A DNA stretch of 64,000 nucleotides from Colwellia demingiae (GCF_007954275.1 NZ_VOLT01000005.1:62001-126000); one strand, 5' to 3'. Positions 1-8,966 are shown, counted from the first letter of the stretch. Notes: generated by a model from the letters alone, not told the origin. Made by a program: numbers and translations.

Positions 1-194
1 GTTCTGCTGTTGAAATGATGCGTGTCAAAGAAGCCGAATTTACTGAAAATAATTTAAAAGGGGCTAATGAAGAAGAGTTGATTAACGCCATGGCTAATAC
101 GGCGAAACTTATTGAGCGCCCTATTGTAACTGATGGCAGTAAAGCAATTATAGGCCGCCCGCCTGAAAATGTTTTAACTTTTTTTAAACAATAA
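1..194 (+). CDS. ArsC/YfgD-family glutaredoxin-dependent reductase, C-terminal end
   Basis: The reading frame enters from the left edge (first full codon at base 3) and stops at 192-194. The visible ~63 residues carry the conserved C-terminal block of the ArsC/Spx-like family: LIERPIVTDG followed by KAIIGRPPENVL. In this family the block helps form the substrate pocket, while the catalytic CxxS lies in the missing N-terminal part. Chromosomal copies next to DUF2069 and hda are usually YfgD-like proteins of unproven substrate rather than true arsenate reductases, and no ars genes are visible here. Arsenate reduction should therefore not be assumed. The following DUF2069 gene starts 36 bases downstream, probably in the same transcript. 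Confidence 0.85.
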   Translation, partial: SAVEMMRVKEAEFTENNLKGANEEELINAMANTAKLIERPIVTDGSKAIIGRPPENVLTFFKQ

Positions 195-230
195 ATTTCC
201 ATTCAATCCTTAATTTAGATAAGCAGCCAA

Positions 231-626
231 ATGAACAAACAAAGATTTTCAACGAGTAATTATAAAAAAATAGCCTTAACAGGTTATTTTTCTTTATTAG
301 TATTTATGCCGTTATGGTTAATCGTACTAAGTCCAAGTGAGAGTTTAAGTACGACAACTTCACTGGTAATGTTTACCCTGCCGTTATTATTTCCATTAAG
401 GGGATTGTTACAAGGAAACCCGTTCACGTATGCTTGGTCAAATTTTATTGTTTTAATCTATTTCTTGCATAGTTTAACTACCCTTTGGGTGTTGCCAGCA
501 GACAGGGTTTGGGCAATGTTAGAGTTGATATTTGCTAGTGCTATGTTTTTTGGCGCGACTTATTACGCTAAATTTCGTGGTCAAGAGCTTGGACTGAGCA
601 TCCGTAAAAAGAAGGAAAGTAAATAA
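231..626 (+). CDS. DUF2069 family inner-membrane protein
   Basis: A 131-residue protein with four predicted hydrophobic helices (about residues 14-33, 43-58, 68-88 and 92-110) and a basic tail ending KKKESK. Size, topology and the segment LLFPLRGLLQGNP match the DUF2069 family of small inner-membrane proteins. The function of the family is unknown. The link with an upstream ArsC/YfgD-like gene and a downstream hda is common in marine gammaproteobacteria, and supports the call. The 36-base gap to the upstream gene suggests co-transcription. Confidence 0.85.
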   Translation: MNKQRFSTSNYKKIALTGYFSLLVFMPLWLIVLSPSESLSTTTSLVMFTLPLLFPLRGLLQGNPFTYAWSNFIVLIYFLHSLTTLWVLPADRVWAMLELIFASAMFFGATYYAKFRGQELGLSIRKKKESK

Positions 627-662
627 CTCTAATACCTACTTTATTAAAAGAAGGAAGAAGGA

Positions 663-2609
663 ATGCGCTGTAATTTTGTAAGAATCACCTTGTTATTACC
701 CATACTTTTCACAGTAGTTCTAACTGCTTGTGATAGTAAATCTAATGGTAATGTGACGAATTATCCCCTTGATAGCATAGTACAGCTTGATGAGGTGCAA
801 AATGTAAATCAAAGCATAGATCTTCTTCTTCACTTTCCTTTTGATGCCATTAGTCAGATCAAATGGCATCAAACGGCCGGCGAGCCGGTATCAATTTTAG
901 CGAAGACGAGTAAAGTTATTTCTTTTACTCCTATGCTAGCAGGCGAATACAGTTTTAGTGTCAGTTTTATGCTCAATGGTGGCATTGAGCAAACCTTAAA
1001 GAAGAGTATTACTGTTAATGATGACTACCATAAATTAACAACACGTCTTTCTCATGAAGCATTAGCCGGTAACAAGGTGTCACTTCGTAGCCAACTTTCT
1101 GAAACGATCAATATCAACACATTGACATGGCAACAAATAGAAGGACCTAATGTCACCCTAACCACTGAAAGTAGTGATGGTGAATTAGCACTTTTTTTTG
1201 ATGCACCCCAAGTTGATTTCGATACCATTATTACCTTCGAGGCATCCGCTACGGATTCTGACAGTAATACAATTTATCGCGATCAAGTAGCGATACTCGT
1301 AGAGCCGGCTGCTGAAATAGGCAGTAATGCTTACTTTTCAGACCGTAAAGCCTCCGTTTTCGCTTATAATAGCAATAGCCCTTATGCTGATAATCTCGTT
1401 ACTTGTGTTTACTCTAATACCTTAACCAGTTCATGTACTTTAGCCCAAACACCTCTACTTGCAGAGGAAGTAAAAAGTTCCTCAATGACTCCTTCAGTTG
1501 AGAGTATTATGGATCGTGTTGTGGTGTCCCACCAATGGATGGGTGATAGATTTAAAGATTTTTTGAGTAATTATGATACCAACAACGATATAAAAAAATT
1601 GCTTAGAGCAACGACAGCAATTGTTATTTCTTATGATGTGCGCCCTTCATTTTATTGGGCGGCAACAGGCGCTATATATTTAGATGCAGAAAATTTTTGG
1701 TTAACCCCACAAGAGCGCGATACTATAAATGAAGCACCAGATTATCGGGCAGATTTTGGTAAGGACTTACAATTCGCTATGCCTTGGCGCTACGTAAAAG
1801 ATAATGCCTCTGCCAGTAAAAGTTATAGTAAATCTGTACGGGTGACTCGAACTGCTACAGATGCTCTATATCGCTTAACGTCATTAATGTACCATGAACT
1901 TGCTCATGCCAATGATTTTTTCCCAAGTAACGAATGGTATATACATAGCAGCAATCAACGTGTGCTCGATGCAGCTGTCAGTACAACGTTTGAGTCAGAT
2001 GAACTTGCTGTTACCTTTCCATTAAAAAGCCAAGAAATGCGTGATTTAGCGCAAGTTAGTTTTGCTGGCGAGACCGCCAACCAAACACAAAAAAACTACT
2101 TACCAACAGATATCAAAGTTTTTTTTAGCCCCGAAGGCGCTTCAGATTTTTATGCTTACTCGAGTTTACGTGAAGATTATGCCATGTTGTTTGAAGAGTT
2201 AATGATGCAAAGCCGCTTTGCTGTAATACGTGATGTTGCAATCACCAACCAGCCAATAGATGAGAGTATTTCCGCAGCTGAATATATTGTCACTTGGGGG
2301 CAACGTGGCCGCATTGGCGACGATAAATTAACAGATAGAGTACTTTTTAGTGCTAGTCGTGTATTACCCGAATTTGATAGTCAAGCGGCAATAGACTTAG
2401 TACCTACCCCTATTGAAATGGTTGAAGGAACTAATTGGCTTGATAATTTAACCATTAGCCCAAGAGGACCAGAAATTAGACAAGTGGTGGAACAGCGAAA
2501 CAGCTTCTCCATTATTACTGAGTCTGAGCTGCCATCTTCAGCAAACATTACACCCGAACAAGAGAATTATTTTAATCGGTATTATCAAAAGCCTTTACCT
2601 CAGTACTAA
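663..2609 (+). CDS. Large lipoprotein with HExxH metalloprotease-like motif
   Basis: A 648-residue predicted lipoprotein. A hydrophobic signal ends in the lipobox VLTAC, giving lipidated C23. Residues ~40-120 and ~125-215 look like two beta-sandwich (PKD/Ig-like) repeats, the second with the phrase LTWQQIEGPNVTL typical of PKD-like modules. The C-terminal half contains HELAH (H411, E412, H415) in the context MYHELAHANDFF, the zinc-binding signature of gluzincin-type metallopeptidases. I do not recognise a named family. A surface- or periplasm-facing protease is inferred from the motif alone. It starts 36 bases after the DUF2069 gene with an AAGGAAGAAGG ribosome-binding site, and ends at a bidirectional terminator shared with hda. 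Confidence 0.6.
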   Translation: MRCNFVRITLLLPILFTVVLTACDSKSNGNVTNYPLDSIVQLDEVQNVNQSIDLLLHFPFDAISQIKWHQTAGEPVSILAKTSKVISFTPMLAGEYSFSVSFMLNGGIEQTLKKSITVNDDYHKLTTRLSHEALAGNKVSLRSQLSETININTLTWQQIEGPNVTLTTESSDGELALFFDAPQVDFDTIITFEASATDSDSNTIYRDQVAILVEPAAEIGSNAYFSDRKASVFAYNSNSPYADNLVTCVYSNTLTSSCTLAQTPLLAEEVKSSSMTPSVESIMDRVVVSHQWMGDRFKDFLSNYDTNNDIKKLLRATTAIVISYDVRPSFYWAATGAIYLDAENFWLTPQERDTINEAPDYRADFGKDLQFAMPWRYVKDNASASKSYSKSVRVTRTATDALYRLTSLMYHELAHANDFFPSNEWYIHSSNQRVLDAAVSTTFESDELAVTFPLKSQEMRDLAQVSFAGETANQTQKNYLPTDIKVFFSPEGASDFYAYSSLREDYAMLFEELMMQSRFAVIRDVAITNQPIDESISAAEYIVTWGQRGRIGDDKLTDRVLFSASRVLPEFDSQAAIDLVPTPIEMVEGTNWLDNLTISPRGPEIRQVVEQRNSFSIITESELPSSANITPEQENYFNRYYQKPLPQY

Positions 2610-2651
2610 TCACAACTTCATCTATTGCTAAAAAAATCACTTTATAAAAAT

Positions 2652-2681
2652 AAAAAACGCGATTTAATAATCGCGTTTTTT
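2652..2681. terminator. Bidirectional terminator between the lipoprotein gene and hda
   Basis: A-run, then CGCGATT (2658-2664), a 4-base loop, AATCGCG (2669-2675) and a run of T. Because both flanks are A/T tracts, the hairpin works for both convergent genes. Confidence 0.85.
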
Positions 2682-2715
2682 GTTATAAATACTAGTTAAC
2701 TCTACTATCAATAAG

Positions 2716-3423
2716 CTATTGGAGCGTTAGCACTTCCTTGATAAAAGGAATGGTAATTTTTCTTTGCTCTTGAATAGAAGCTTTATCTAAGACATCAAGT
2801 GAGTTGATTAAACTTCCCATATCTCGGCTCAAGCGATTAAGTAAAAACTTGACTACTTCATCAGACAAAAATAAACCGCGTTGCGTGGCACGGTACTGGA
2901 GGGCAATAACCTTTTCTTCATCATCAACGGGCTTAACCTGCTCAGTTAATCCCCAAGTAAGTCTTGATACTAAATCAGGTAAGCTAATACCTAACTGTTG
3001 AGCACTTTCATCACCTGAAATTAATAAGTAATTATTTTGTTCAAGCACCCTATTAAATAAATCAAAAATAGCTTGTTGCCAGCGAGTGTCGCCCGCAATC
3101 AAATGAATGTCATCTAAACAGATTAAATCAATTTGCTCTAAGCCATCTAAAACTTCTACAGGTAATTGTTTTAACTCTGCACAAGATAAACATACAGAAG
3201 ATTTTCCAATCTGCGCAGCATAAGTGCTACTTGCGTGCATTAGATGTGATTTACCAACACTCGATAAGCCAAACAGGTAGAAACTGTGGGGCGTTGCTTG
3301 TTGTGATTCTATATAGGATTTTAATTGAGTTACAATCCCCTGATTAGTTTCACTTTTAAAACTATCAAACGTTTCATCATCAGGTAACTGCACCATCAAA
3401 GTTAATTGAGCAACTTGCTTCAT
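2716..3423 (-). CDS. hda: DnaA regulatory inactivator Hda
   Basis: Hda binds the DNA-loaded sliding clamp and stimulates hydrolysis of DnaA-bound ATP, preventing re-initiation of replication. Visible features: an N-terminal clamp-binding motif QLTLM followed by the family phrase QLPDDETF, a P-loop GLSSVGKSH, and the Walker B region LICLDDIHLI, as in the DnaA-like AAA+ core. Length (~235 aa) is normal. The longest open frame starts at 3435, but an internal ATG at 3423 is preceded by GGGAGCAAGG at good spacing and gives the usual N-terminus, so I use that. The gene touches the end of the upstream DUF2066 gene (4-base overlap), indicating translational coupling. Confidence 0.93.
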   Translation of the reverse strand: MKQVAQLTLMVQLPDDETFDSFKSETNQGIVTQLKSYIESQQATPHSFYLFGLSSVGKSHLMHASSTYAAQIGKSSVCLSCAELKQLPVEVLDGLEQIDLICLDDIHLIAGDTRWQQAIFDLFNRVLEQNNYLLISGDESAQQLGISLPDLVSRLTWGLTEQVKPVDDEEKVIALQYRATQRGLFLSDEVVKFLLNRLSRDMGSLINSLDVLDKASIQEQRKITIPFIKEVLTLQ

Positions 3424-4853
3424 CCTTGCTCCCAATAAAAAACGGGAATTTTGGGTGCAATCGTCAGTGGTGGTTTTGTTTCGGTTAATATTGGCAATTG
3501 ATCATTCTTGGTAAGTTCATCGGCAGAATCAGCACTTAAGTTACTGCTATCCTCTACCATAGGGATAGTCTCTGGAATATTATTATCCAGGAGACCTTCT
3601 TTATTTTTTACATTCGTTTGTGGATTTTTAAGTTCATCTTTATTCGTATCAACGGTGCCTAAAACAGTGACCTGTACTTGATCATTAGTTTCGTTATTGA
3701 GGTCTATTCCTGCGCTGTCTTGGCTTTTGAATTGCTGAGTTTTAAATCCTTGAGCATGAGAAAAACTATCGAGTTGACTATCAAGTTGTTGCGTTAACTT
3801 ATTGTTTAGCTTTAATGAGGCTAAAAATGAGGCTTTTGAACCAATTAGATCTAACTTGAATTGACGTTCATTACCTTGGGCACTGATTAAAGTGACGGTT
3901 TTAACCGCTGATAAATCCTGTAGAAAATTAAATAAATGCATGTCATTTTTCAAAGAGGTGACATTTTTAACTTCAATAACAAAGTCATTTTCCGCTGTGG
4001 TAGATAAAGCGTAAGACTGATAAATTAACTCGGTAATGTCGGATAAGCCTTGTTCAATTAAACTGGCTTTATCGACACCTTTATATTGTTGAGTATAAAG
4101 AATACCTTGGGTGAAAACACGCCAATCTAGTACTTTAGGGATAACAAGTTCTTGCTGTTCACATAACAAGCCACACGCAACATCACTTGCGGCGATAGCT
4201 GTTTCATTTTTATCGCTATCAATCACTAAGCTCGAATCTGATACTCTCATTACCACAATAGTGTCTGCAAAATAGCGCTGTGAAGCTTGCAGGATTTGTT
4301 CAGGAAAATAGCCCCAAAAATCACTTAACACCACTTGTTCATTATCGGTTAAGTCCATTAAAGGCATAACAATAGGTAAACCACGTTGTATTGAGAAATC
4401 ATTGATACTTGAAGGGATGATAGTGTCTTCATCAGAAGCTACGATACTTCGGCTTGTGCCTTGTTCATCAATTAACCACAACAGTACTTGTGGGCGTAAA
4501 CTCCCCCATAATGGAAGATTCGCGTCTTTAAATAATTGATTTACTTTGTCTTCATTGAAGCTAACGACCAAACTTAGCTCTTCATCTTTTCGTTGGTAGT
4601 GATATTGGCTAACGTAACGGCTGGCTTTTTTTTGCGCTTTTTTCAACACATCATGCGTTAACACACTTTTTTTGCCACCGACTTTTAAAAACACACCTTG
4701 AAGTGCTTTTTTTATTGCTTGTTGACGTTGTTCTCGATCTTGTGAGTCAACTACGACATTGGCTTGGTACAGGTCATTGACTTCAAGGGCAGCTAAACTA
4801 GCGCTAAGCAACGAGAATACCAGCATAATTATTACAAAAGGAAATCTAAACAT
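3420..4853 (-). CDS. DUF2066 domain-containing periplasmic protein
   Basis: A 477-residue protein with a cleavable signal peptide (hydrophobic residues 4-20, then SLAALEV) followed by the DUF2066 domain over about residues 25-350. The domain opens with the typical stretch RQQAIKKALQGVFLKVGG. The C-terminal ~110 residues are low-complexity, rich in Asn, Asp, Thr and Gln. No enzymatic motif is visible and the family has no known function. It sits just upstream of hda and divergent from purM, an arrangement widely shared in Alteromonadales and Vibrionales. It overlaps the hda start, so the two are probably one transcript. Confidence 0.85.
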   Translation of the reverse strand: MFRFPFVIIMLVFSLLSASLAALEVNDLYQANVVVDSQDREQRQQAIKKALQGVFLKVGGKKSVLTHDVLKKAQKKASRYVSQYHYQRKDEELSLVVSFNEDKVNQLFKDANLPLWGSLRPQVLLWLIDEQGTSRSIVASDEDTIIPSSINDFSIQRGLPIVMPLMDLTDNEQVVLSDFWGYFPEQILQASQRYFADTIVVMRVSDSSLVIDSDKNETAIAASDVACGLLCEQQELVIPKVLDWRVFTQGILYTQQYKGVDKASLIEQGLSDITELIYQSYALSTTAENDFVIEVKNVTSLKNDMHLFNFLQDLSAVKTVTLISAQGNERQFKLDLIGSKASFLASLKLNNKLTQQLDSQLDSFSHAQGFKTQQFKSQDSAGIDLNNETNDQVQVTVLGTVDTNKDELKNPQTNVKNKEGLLDNNIPETIPMVEDSSNLSADSADELTKNDQLPILTETKPPLTIAPKIPVFYWEQG

Positions 4854-4994
4854 ATCGACTGAAAATTTTAAAAACTCTATGATTTTATATGTAATATCTT
4901 ACCACATTGCCAGCAATTAATACCCGCAAATCTCAATAAATTCTTTGGAAATACACCAATAAAATAAAACAAGGCGAAGATACTGTTTATCGTC

Positions 4995-5023
4995 TTGAGT
5001 ATGAGCCTTTGCACTGGTAGAAT
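4995..5023 (+). promoter_or_regulatory. Sigma70-type promoter of purM
   Basis: TTGAGT (4995-5000), a 17-base spacer and TAGAAT (5018-5023), about 40 bases before the purM start. I looked for a PurR-like operator around it and saw no convincing one. Confidence 0.65.
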
Positions 5024-5063
5024 ACGGCCCTTAAAATACTGTCGGTAATTTCTGAGGTTTCCC

Positions 5064-6104
5064 GTGAGCGAACAAAAACAGTCGTTAAGCTATAAAGATG
5101 CTGGTGTTGATATTGATGCTGGTAATGCGCTAGTTGAAAACATTAAAGGTGCGGTAAAACGCACAACACGCCCAGAAGTTATGGGTGGTTTAGGTGGTTT
5201 TGGTTCGGTATGTCAATTACCTACAGGTTATAAAGAACCTGTACTAGTTGCTGGTACCGACGGTGTAGGTACTAAATTACGTTTAGCAATCGATTTAGCT
5301 AAACACGATACTGTTGGTATCGATTTAGTGGCAATGTGTGTTAATGACCTTATTGTTCAAGGTGCTGAGCCATTATTCTTCCTTGATTATTATGCTACTG
5401 CTAAACTTGATATTGCTGTTGCGTCATCAGTAGTCGAAGGTATTGCTGAAGGTTGTATTCAAGCAGGATGTGCTCTTGTTGGTGGTGAAACTGCTGAAAT
5501 GCCAGGTATGTACCACAAAGGCGATTACGATATCGCTGGTTTTTGTGTTGGTGTAGCTGAAAAATCTCGCTTGATTGATGGTACTAACGTAGCAGCTGGC
5601 GATCAATTGATTGCACTTGGCGCTTCAGGTCCACATTCAAACGGCTTCTCTTTAATTCGTAAAGTATTAGAAGTGAACAACACTGATACTAATGAGTTAC
5701 TTGAAGGCAAGAAAATTGCTGACCATTTACTTGAACCAACAAAGATTTACGTAAAATCTGTACTTGAGTTACTTAAAAATGTAGATGTTCATGCACTTTC
5801 TCATATCACTGGTGGTGGCTTCTGGGAAAATATCCCACGCGTATTACCTGAAACAGCACAAGCTGTTATTAAAGGTGATAGCTGGCAATGGCCGAGCATC
5901 TTTAACTGGTTACAAGAAAACGGTAACATCACTGAACATGAAATGTACCGCACTTTCAACTGTGGTGTTGGCATGGTTATCGTTGTTCCTGCTGATAAAG
6001 TAGCTCAAAGTATTGAAATTTTAACAGCACATGGTGAAAATGCTTGGCACATTGGCGAAATCGCTGATAAAGCTGACGGCGAAGAGCCTGTTGTTTTTGC
6101 ATAA
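5064..6104 (+). CDS. purM: Phosphoribosylformylglycinamidine cyclo-ligase
   Basis: AIR synthetase, fifth step of purine synthesis: ATP-dependent ring closure of FGAM to aminoimidazole ribonucleotide in the cytoplasm. The 346-residue length matches E. coli PurM. Family segments are clear: the N-terminal [13 protein letters not shown], the glycine-rich [18 protein letters not shown], and the conserved [19 protein letters not shown] and [11 protein letters not shown]. The start is GTG (5064), since no suitable ATG lies nearby and the family N-terminus begins here. purN follows after a hairpin terminator, so purMN may be only partly co-transcribed. Confidence 0.97.
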   Translation: MSEQKQSLSYKDAGVDIDAGNALVENIKGAVKRTTRPEVMGGLGGFGSVCQLPTGYKEPVLVAGTDGVGTKLRLAIDLAKHDTVGIDLVAMCVNDLIVQGAEPLFFLDYYATAKLDIAVASSVVEGIAEGCIQAGCALVGGETAEMPGMYHKGDYDIAGFCVGVAEKSRLIDGTNVAAGDQLIALGASGPHSNGFSLIRKVLEVNNTDTNELLEGKKIADHLLEPTKIYVKSVLELLKNVDVHALSHITGGGFWENIPRVLPETAQAVIKGDSWQWPSIFNWLQENGNITEHEMYRTFNCGVGMVIVVPADKVAQSIEILTAHGENAWHIGEIADKADGEEPVVFA

Positions 6105-6137
6105 ACAGTTAACTGTTTAAACAAGCGAATATATTAT

Positions 6138-6166
6138 AAAGGGGCTATTTAATAGCCCTTTTTATT
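6138..6166 (+). terminator. Terminator after purM
   Basis: GGGCTA (6142-6147), a 5-base loop and TAGCCC (6153-6158), followed by a T-rich tract. It lies between purM and purN, so it may tune read-through into purN. Confidence 0.75.
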
Positions 6167-6221
6167 TATCTCCGCTTTATTAATTGTTTATTCACTCTTT
6201 ATTAAGATATGAGGAAAATAT

Positions 6222-6863
6222 ATGTCGTGCAAAATAGTAGTTTTGATCTCTGGTGGTGGCACTAACTTACAAGCCATTATAGATGCCTGTTCTGATAGTA
6301 ATTATCCAGCTAAAGTGGTTGGGGTAGTATCAAATAAAGCGGATGCCTATGGCCTAACACGTGCTAAAAATTCTGATATTGCCACAGTAGCACTTTCTCA
6401 TAAAGACTTTGATAGCCGTGAAGATTACGATCAGGCGCTTATCAAGAAAATTGATTGTTTTGATGCCGATTTAATTGTCTTAGCAGGCTTTATGCGTATT
6501 CTTACGCCAAGCTTTGTACAACATTATCAAGGTAAACTGCTAAACATACACCCTTCTCTTTTACCTAAGTATCAGGGATTAAATACCCACCAACGCGCTA
6601 TTGATGCAGGCGATGATGTTCACGGCGTAAGTGTTCACTTTGTTACTGAAGAGCTTGATGGCGGTCCTGTTATTCTTCAAGCCAAAGTGCCTGTATTTGA
6701 AGGTGATAACTGTGATGATTTAGCTGCTCGAGTACATGAGCAAGAGCACCGTATCTACCCATTGGTAGTAAAGTGGTTTGCTGAACAAAGACTTAGCATG
6801 CAAGGCGATAACGCAATTTTAGATGATAATATTTTATCAGCTTCAGGTTATGCCAACGATTAA
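6222..6863 (+). CDS. purN: Phosphoribosylglycinamide formyltransferase
   Basis: GAR transformylase, third step of purine synthesis, transferring a formyl group from 10-formyl-tetrahydrofolate. The 213 residues match E. coli PurN in length. Catalytic residues are all present: N108 and H110 in LLNIHPSLLPKYQG, and D146 in ELDGGP. The N-terminal phosphate-binding loop is SGGGTNLQ. An ATG at 6222 preceded by GAGGAAAA gives a normal N-terminus. It follows purM with a ~117-base gap containing a hairpin. Confidence 0.96.
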   Translation: MSCKIVVLISGGGTNLQAIIDACSDSNYPAKVVGVVSNKADAYGLTRAKNSDIATVALSHKDFDSREDYDQALIKKIDCFDADLIVLAGFMRILTPSFVQHYQGKLLNIHPSLLPKYQGLNTHQRAIDAGDDVHGVSVHFVTEELDGGPVILQAKVPVFEGDNCDDLAARVHEQEHRIYPLVVKWFAEQRLSMQGDNAILDDNILSASGYAND

Positions 6864-7040
6864 CCTATTTAACTTGAATTTTGTTAATTAAATACAGCTA
6901 GTTAAATACGGTTATTTTAGTACTACTCGCTAAATAACTCATCAAACAGTACAACAAATAGTTACCAAATTTTTGCTCTCCCCCAGACAGAAGCTGTTAG
7001 TATAAATGCATACTCATTGCTTCTGGACTATTTGTTTATT

Positions 7041-7799
7041 ATGCGAAAAATTTTCTCCTTACTTTTTTTAACTCTACCTTTGTTAGCTTCTGCTACTGAT
7101 ATTGAAACATCAGCATTACCAAAAGCCGAGCAAAAACAAAATTCATTCGCTGAAACTATTCCTGCTTTTCGTGCAACTTATACTCTATTACGTAAATCAG
7201 ACCCCGTAGGTAAAGCTATCAGGGAGTTAAGTTATCTTGAAGATGGTAAAGTTAAATATCACTATGAAACTGATATAAGTTGGTTAATTTTTTCTGATAA
7301 ACGTAGCGAAACATCTATTGTTGATATCAAAGAAAACCAAGTGATCCCTTTAAGTTATGACTATCAACGTGAGGGAACAGGTCGTGATAAGTACTATCAA
7401 TGGCAGTATGATTTAGCAGGAAAAACAGCAACAGATCTGAAAAAGGATAAAAAGATATCTCTCGACTTTACTGACGGTCTACTAGATAAACTGAGTTATC
7501 ATCTACAAAATCGTATTGATTTAATTAACAACCCCGAACAAAAGCGGTTTGTGTATCCAGTCATTAGTTCAAAGGGATCTGTTAAAGATTATCAATATCT
7601 ATATGACGGTAAAGAAGAGCTAATCCTTCCGTATGGCTTAGTCAAAACGATTCGATTAAAGCGTGAAATTATTGAGAAAAAACGCATCACTTACGCTTGG
7701 TTCGCACCCGAGTTAGATTACTTATTAGTAAAGCTCTACCAAGTTAAAGGTGGCTCTGAACAATTTGAAGCACAATTATCGACTCTTGAGCTTAAATAA
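7041..7799 (+). CDS. DUF3108 domain-containing secreted protein
   Basis: A ~252-residue protein with a typical Sec signal peptide (MRKIFSLLFLTLPLLASA, then TD). The mature part has the DUF3108 pattern, with a YTLLRKSDPVGKA strand near the start and repeated beta-strand segments such as YHYETDISW. The frame opens further upstream with a TTG at 7017, but the ATG at 7041 gives the clean signal peptide and is preferred. DUF3108 is of unknown function and predicted periplasmic; members often follow purN in this bacterial group, as here. Confidence 0.8.
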   Translation: MRKIFSLLFLTLPLLASATDIETSALPKAEQKQNSFAETIPAFRATYTLLRKSDPVGKAIRELSYLEDGKVKYHYETDISWLIFSDKRSETSIVDIKENQVIPLSYDYQREGTGRDKYYQWQYDLAGKTATDLKKDKKISLDFTDGLLDKLSYHLQNRIDLINNPEQKRFVYPVISSKGSVKDYQYLYDGKEELILPYGLVKTIRLKREIIEKKRITYAWFAPELDYLLVKLYQVKGGSEQFEAQLSTLELK

Positions 7800-7888
7800 C
7801 CTAAGTCCGATTAACACATGTTTATCTAAAAGTGGTTTTACTAATTTCCCAAAGTGAGTGAAACTTCGCCTCTATCCCAGTCTTTTAC

Positions 7889-7929
7889 TTACTAATAAAT
7901 GAACATTAGCAATGCTCATTTATTAGTAA
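7889..7929. repeat. 41-bp near-perfect palindrome
   Basis: Arms TTACTAATAAATGA (7889-7902) and TCATTTATTAGTAA (7916-7929) surround a core CATTAGCAATG that is itself nearly self-complementary. It lies ~90 bases after the DUF3108 gene and is not followed by a clean T-run. It could be a transcript-end hairpin or a repeated palindromic element. Confidence 0.6.
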
Positions 7930-7980
7930 TAATTCCCAAATACTTTTTTTAATAACAACCTCCTAAATACTCTTTTCAAT

Positions 7981-8010
7981 GAAAAAGAAACCTCCCAATC
8001 AAAGAGGTTT
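7981..8010 (-). terminator. Hairpin with a poly-U tract on the minus strand
   Basis: AAACCTC (7988-7994) pairs with GAGGTTT (8004-8010). Read on the minus strand, the stem is followed by CTTTTTC. No minus-strand gene lies immediately upstream, so its client is unclear. Confidence 0.35.
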
Positions 8011-8144
8011 ATCAACTGAGTTTATTAACTACTCAAAACAGATATTGCCTTTCTCATGTCATTTACCACTGAAATAACTTAAGCACTCTGAAACATGCAT
8101 CTTGATTGGTAATGCTCACCTACCGACTGCACTATTATCTACTT

Positions 8145-8303
8145 ATACCAATTCCATTAAATTATTGCCCACTTGTGCTGGTTAAAATATTCCAAGGCGG
8201 CGTTGCTCTCAATCCCAATAGCCAGCTATTAGTCAGTCAAGCGCCTATCCTTGGGTTATTTTTCCTACACACAACAAGATCACAAACATAATGGGATTGG
8301 TAT
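8145..8303. mobile_element. 159-bp MITE-like element with terminal inverted repeats
   Basis: The ends are ATACCAATTCCATTA (8145-8159) and TAATGGGATTGGTAT (8289-8303), inverted repeats matching at 14 of 15 positions. The interior is not convincingly coding; the short open frame covering it is an accident. The size, terminal repeats and intergenic position fit a small non-autonomous transposable element or dispersed palindromic repeat. Only one copy was noticed in this window, and no clear target-site duplication is visible. Confidence 0.55.
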
Positions 8304-8372
8304 TACTCTTTACTAACGATTACGGTTTAAATGTAAATGGTCTTATTTTGTTCAAAAAATAACAAATAATGC

Positions 8373-8401
8373 TTGAATAGTCATCAAATACACTATACTG
8401 T
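8373..8401 (+). promoter_or_regulatory. Promoter of sulA
   Basis: TTGAAT (8373-8378), a 17-base spacer and TACTGT (8396-8401). The -10 element overlaps the left half of the LexA operator, so repressor binding would block RNA polymerase. Confidence 0.6.
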
Positions 8402-8413
8402 ACATCCATACAG
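8398..8413. promoter_or_regulatory. LexA (SOS) operator
   Basis: CTGTACATCCATACAG is an exact CTGT-N8-ACAG SOS box. It is embedded in a longer inverted repeat, with ACTATACTGTA (8392-8402) opposite TACAGTATAGT (8409-8419). It lies 38 bases before sulA. Confidence 0.92.
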
Positions 8414-8450
8414 TATAGTTACATAACACGACTTAGCACGAGGCAGAACT

Positions 8451-8966
8451 ATGTTCACGACCAATACAACTATCAATGCAAGTATCAATGCAAGTATCAA
8501 TGCAAGTATCAATAATGCCATCAGTACTCCGCTTGCAGAGCAAGCTTGGTTAAAGCTAGCCAATGTCGAAAGCCATCAAGAATTGTCGTCTCATTATGTG
8601 AACATTTGTCAGCAACATAACCAAGATAAAAAATGGGTACTTTTTATCAACCCAGAAGAATCTTCAATTGAGCAGTTAGCTCATACCCATGGCGTTGATA
8701 TTTCAAAAGTGCTTTGTGTTAGCTTTAAAGGTAAAAATAAAGTAAATAACTTGCTTGATTCGAAATCAGCTCACTTAGATATTGAGCAAATAAAGAATGT
8801 ATTGTGCCGTGGGAATTGCTCGGCCGTGATCCTTTCAAACGCTTCATTTGGCGTTGACGAAATGGCTGCTCTTGATAGTTGCGCACGTTTAGGTGAAACA
8901 CACTGTGTACTACTTAAAAATAATCGAAAAAATGAAACCGCCTTAAATAGTCAAAAAGTTCACTAA
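8451..8966 (+). CDS. sulA: SOS cell-division inhibitor SulA-like
   Basis: SulA blocks FtsZ polymerisation after DNA damage. The call rests on a perfect LexA operator at the promoter together with SulA-family sequence: WVLFINPEESSIEQLAHTHGVDISKVLCVSFKGK, quoted here only by its key words FINPEE, ISKVLCVS and CSAVILSN. Length (171 aa) matches the family. The N-terminus is unusual: three copies of a 12-base unit at about 8471-8508 encode INAS repeats, so the first ~25 residues are probably not part of the fold. A strong hairpin terminator follows. Confidence 0.85.
   Translation: MFTTNTTINASINASINASINNAISTPLAEQAWLKLANVESHQELSSHYVNICQQHNQDKKWVLFINPEESSIEQLAHTHGVDISKVLCVSFKGKNKVNNLLDSKSAHLDIEQIKNVLCRGNCSAVILSNASFGVDEMAALDSCARLGETHCVLLKNNRKNETALNSQKVH

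Noticed and set aside
1..194. Arsenic-resistance function for the first gene
   Set aside because: No ars operon partners and only the C-terminal end is visible; chromosomal YfgD-like proteins share the same motif.
4860..5063. PurR operator upstream of purM
   Set aside because: No stretch close to the ACGCAAACGTTTTCGT-type palindrome was found by eye.
8106..8291. 61-codon plus-strand open frame
   Set aside because: It overlaps the MITE-like element, has no ribosome-binding site and resembles no protein.
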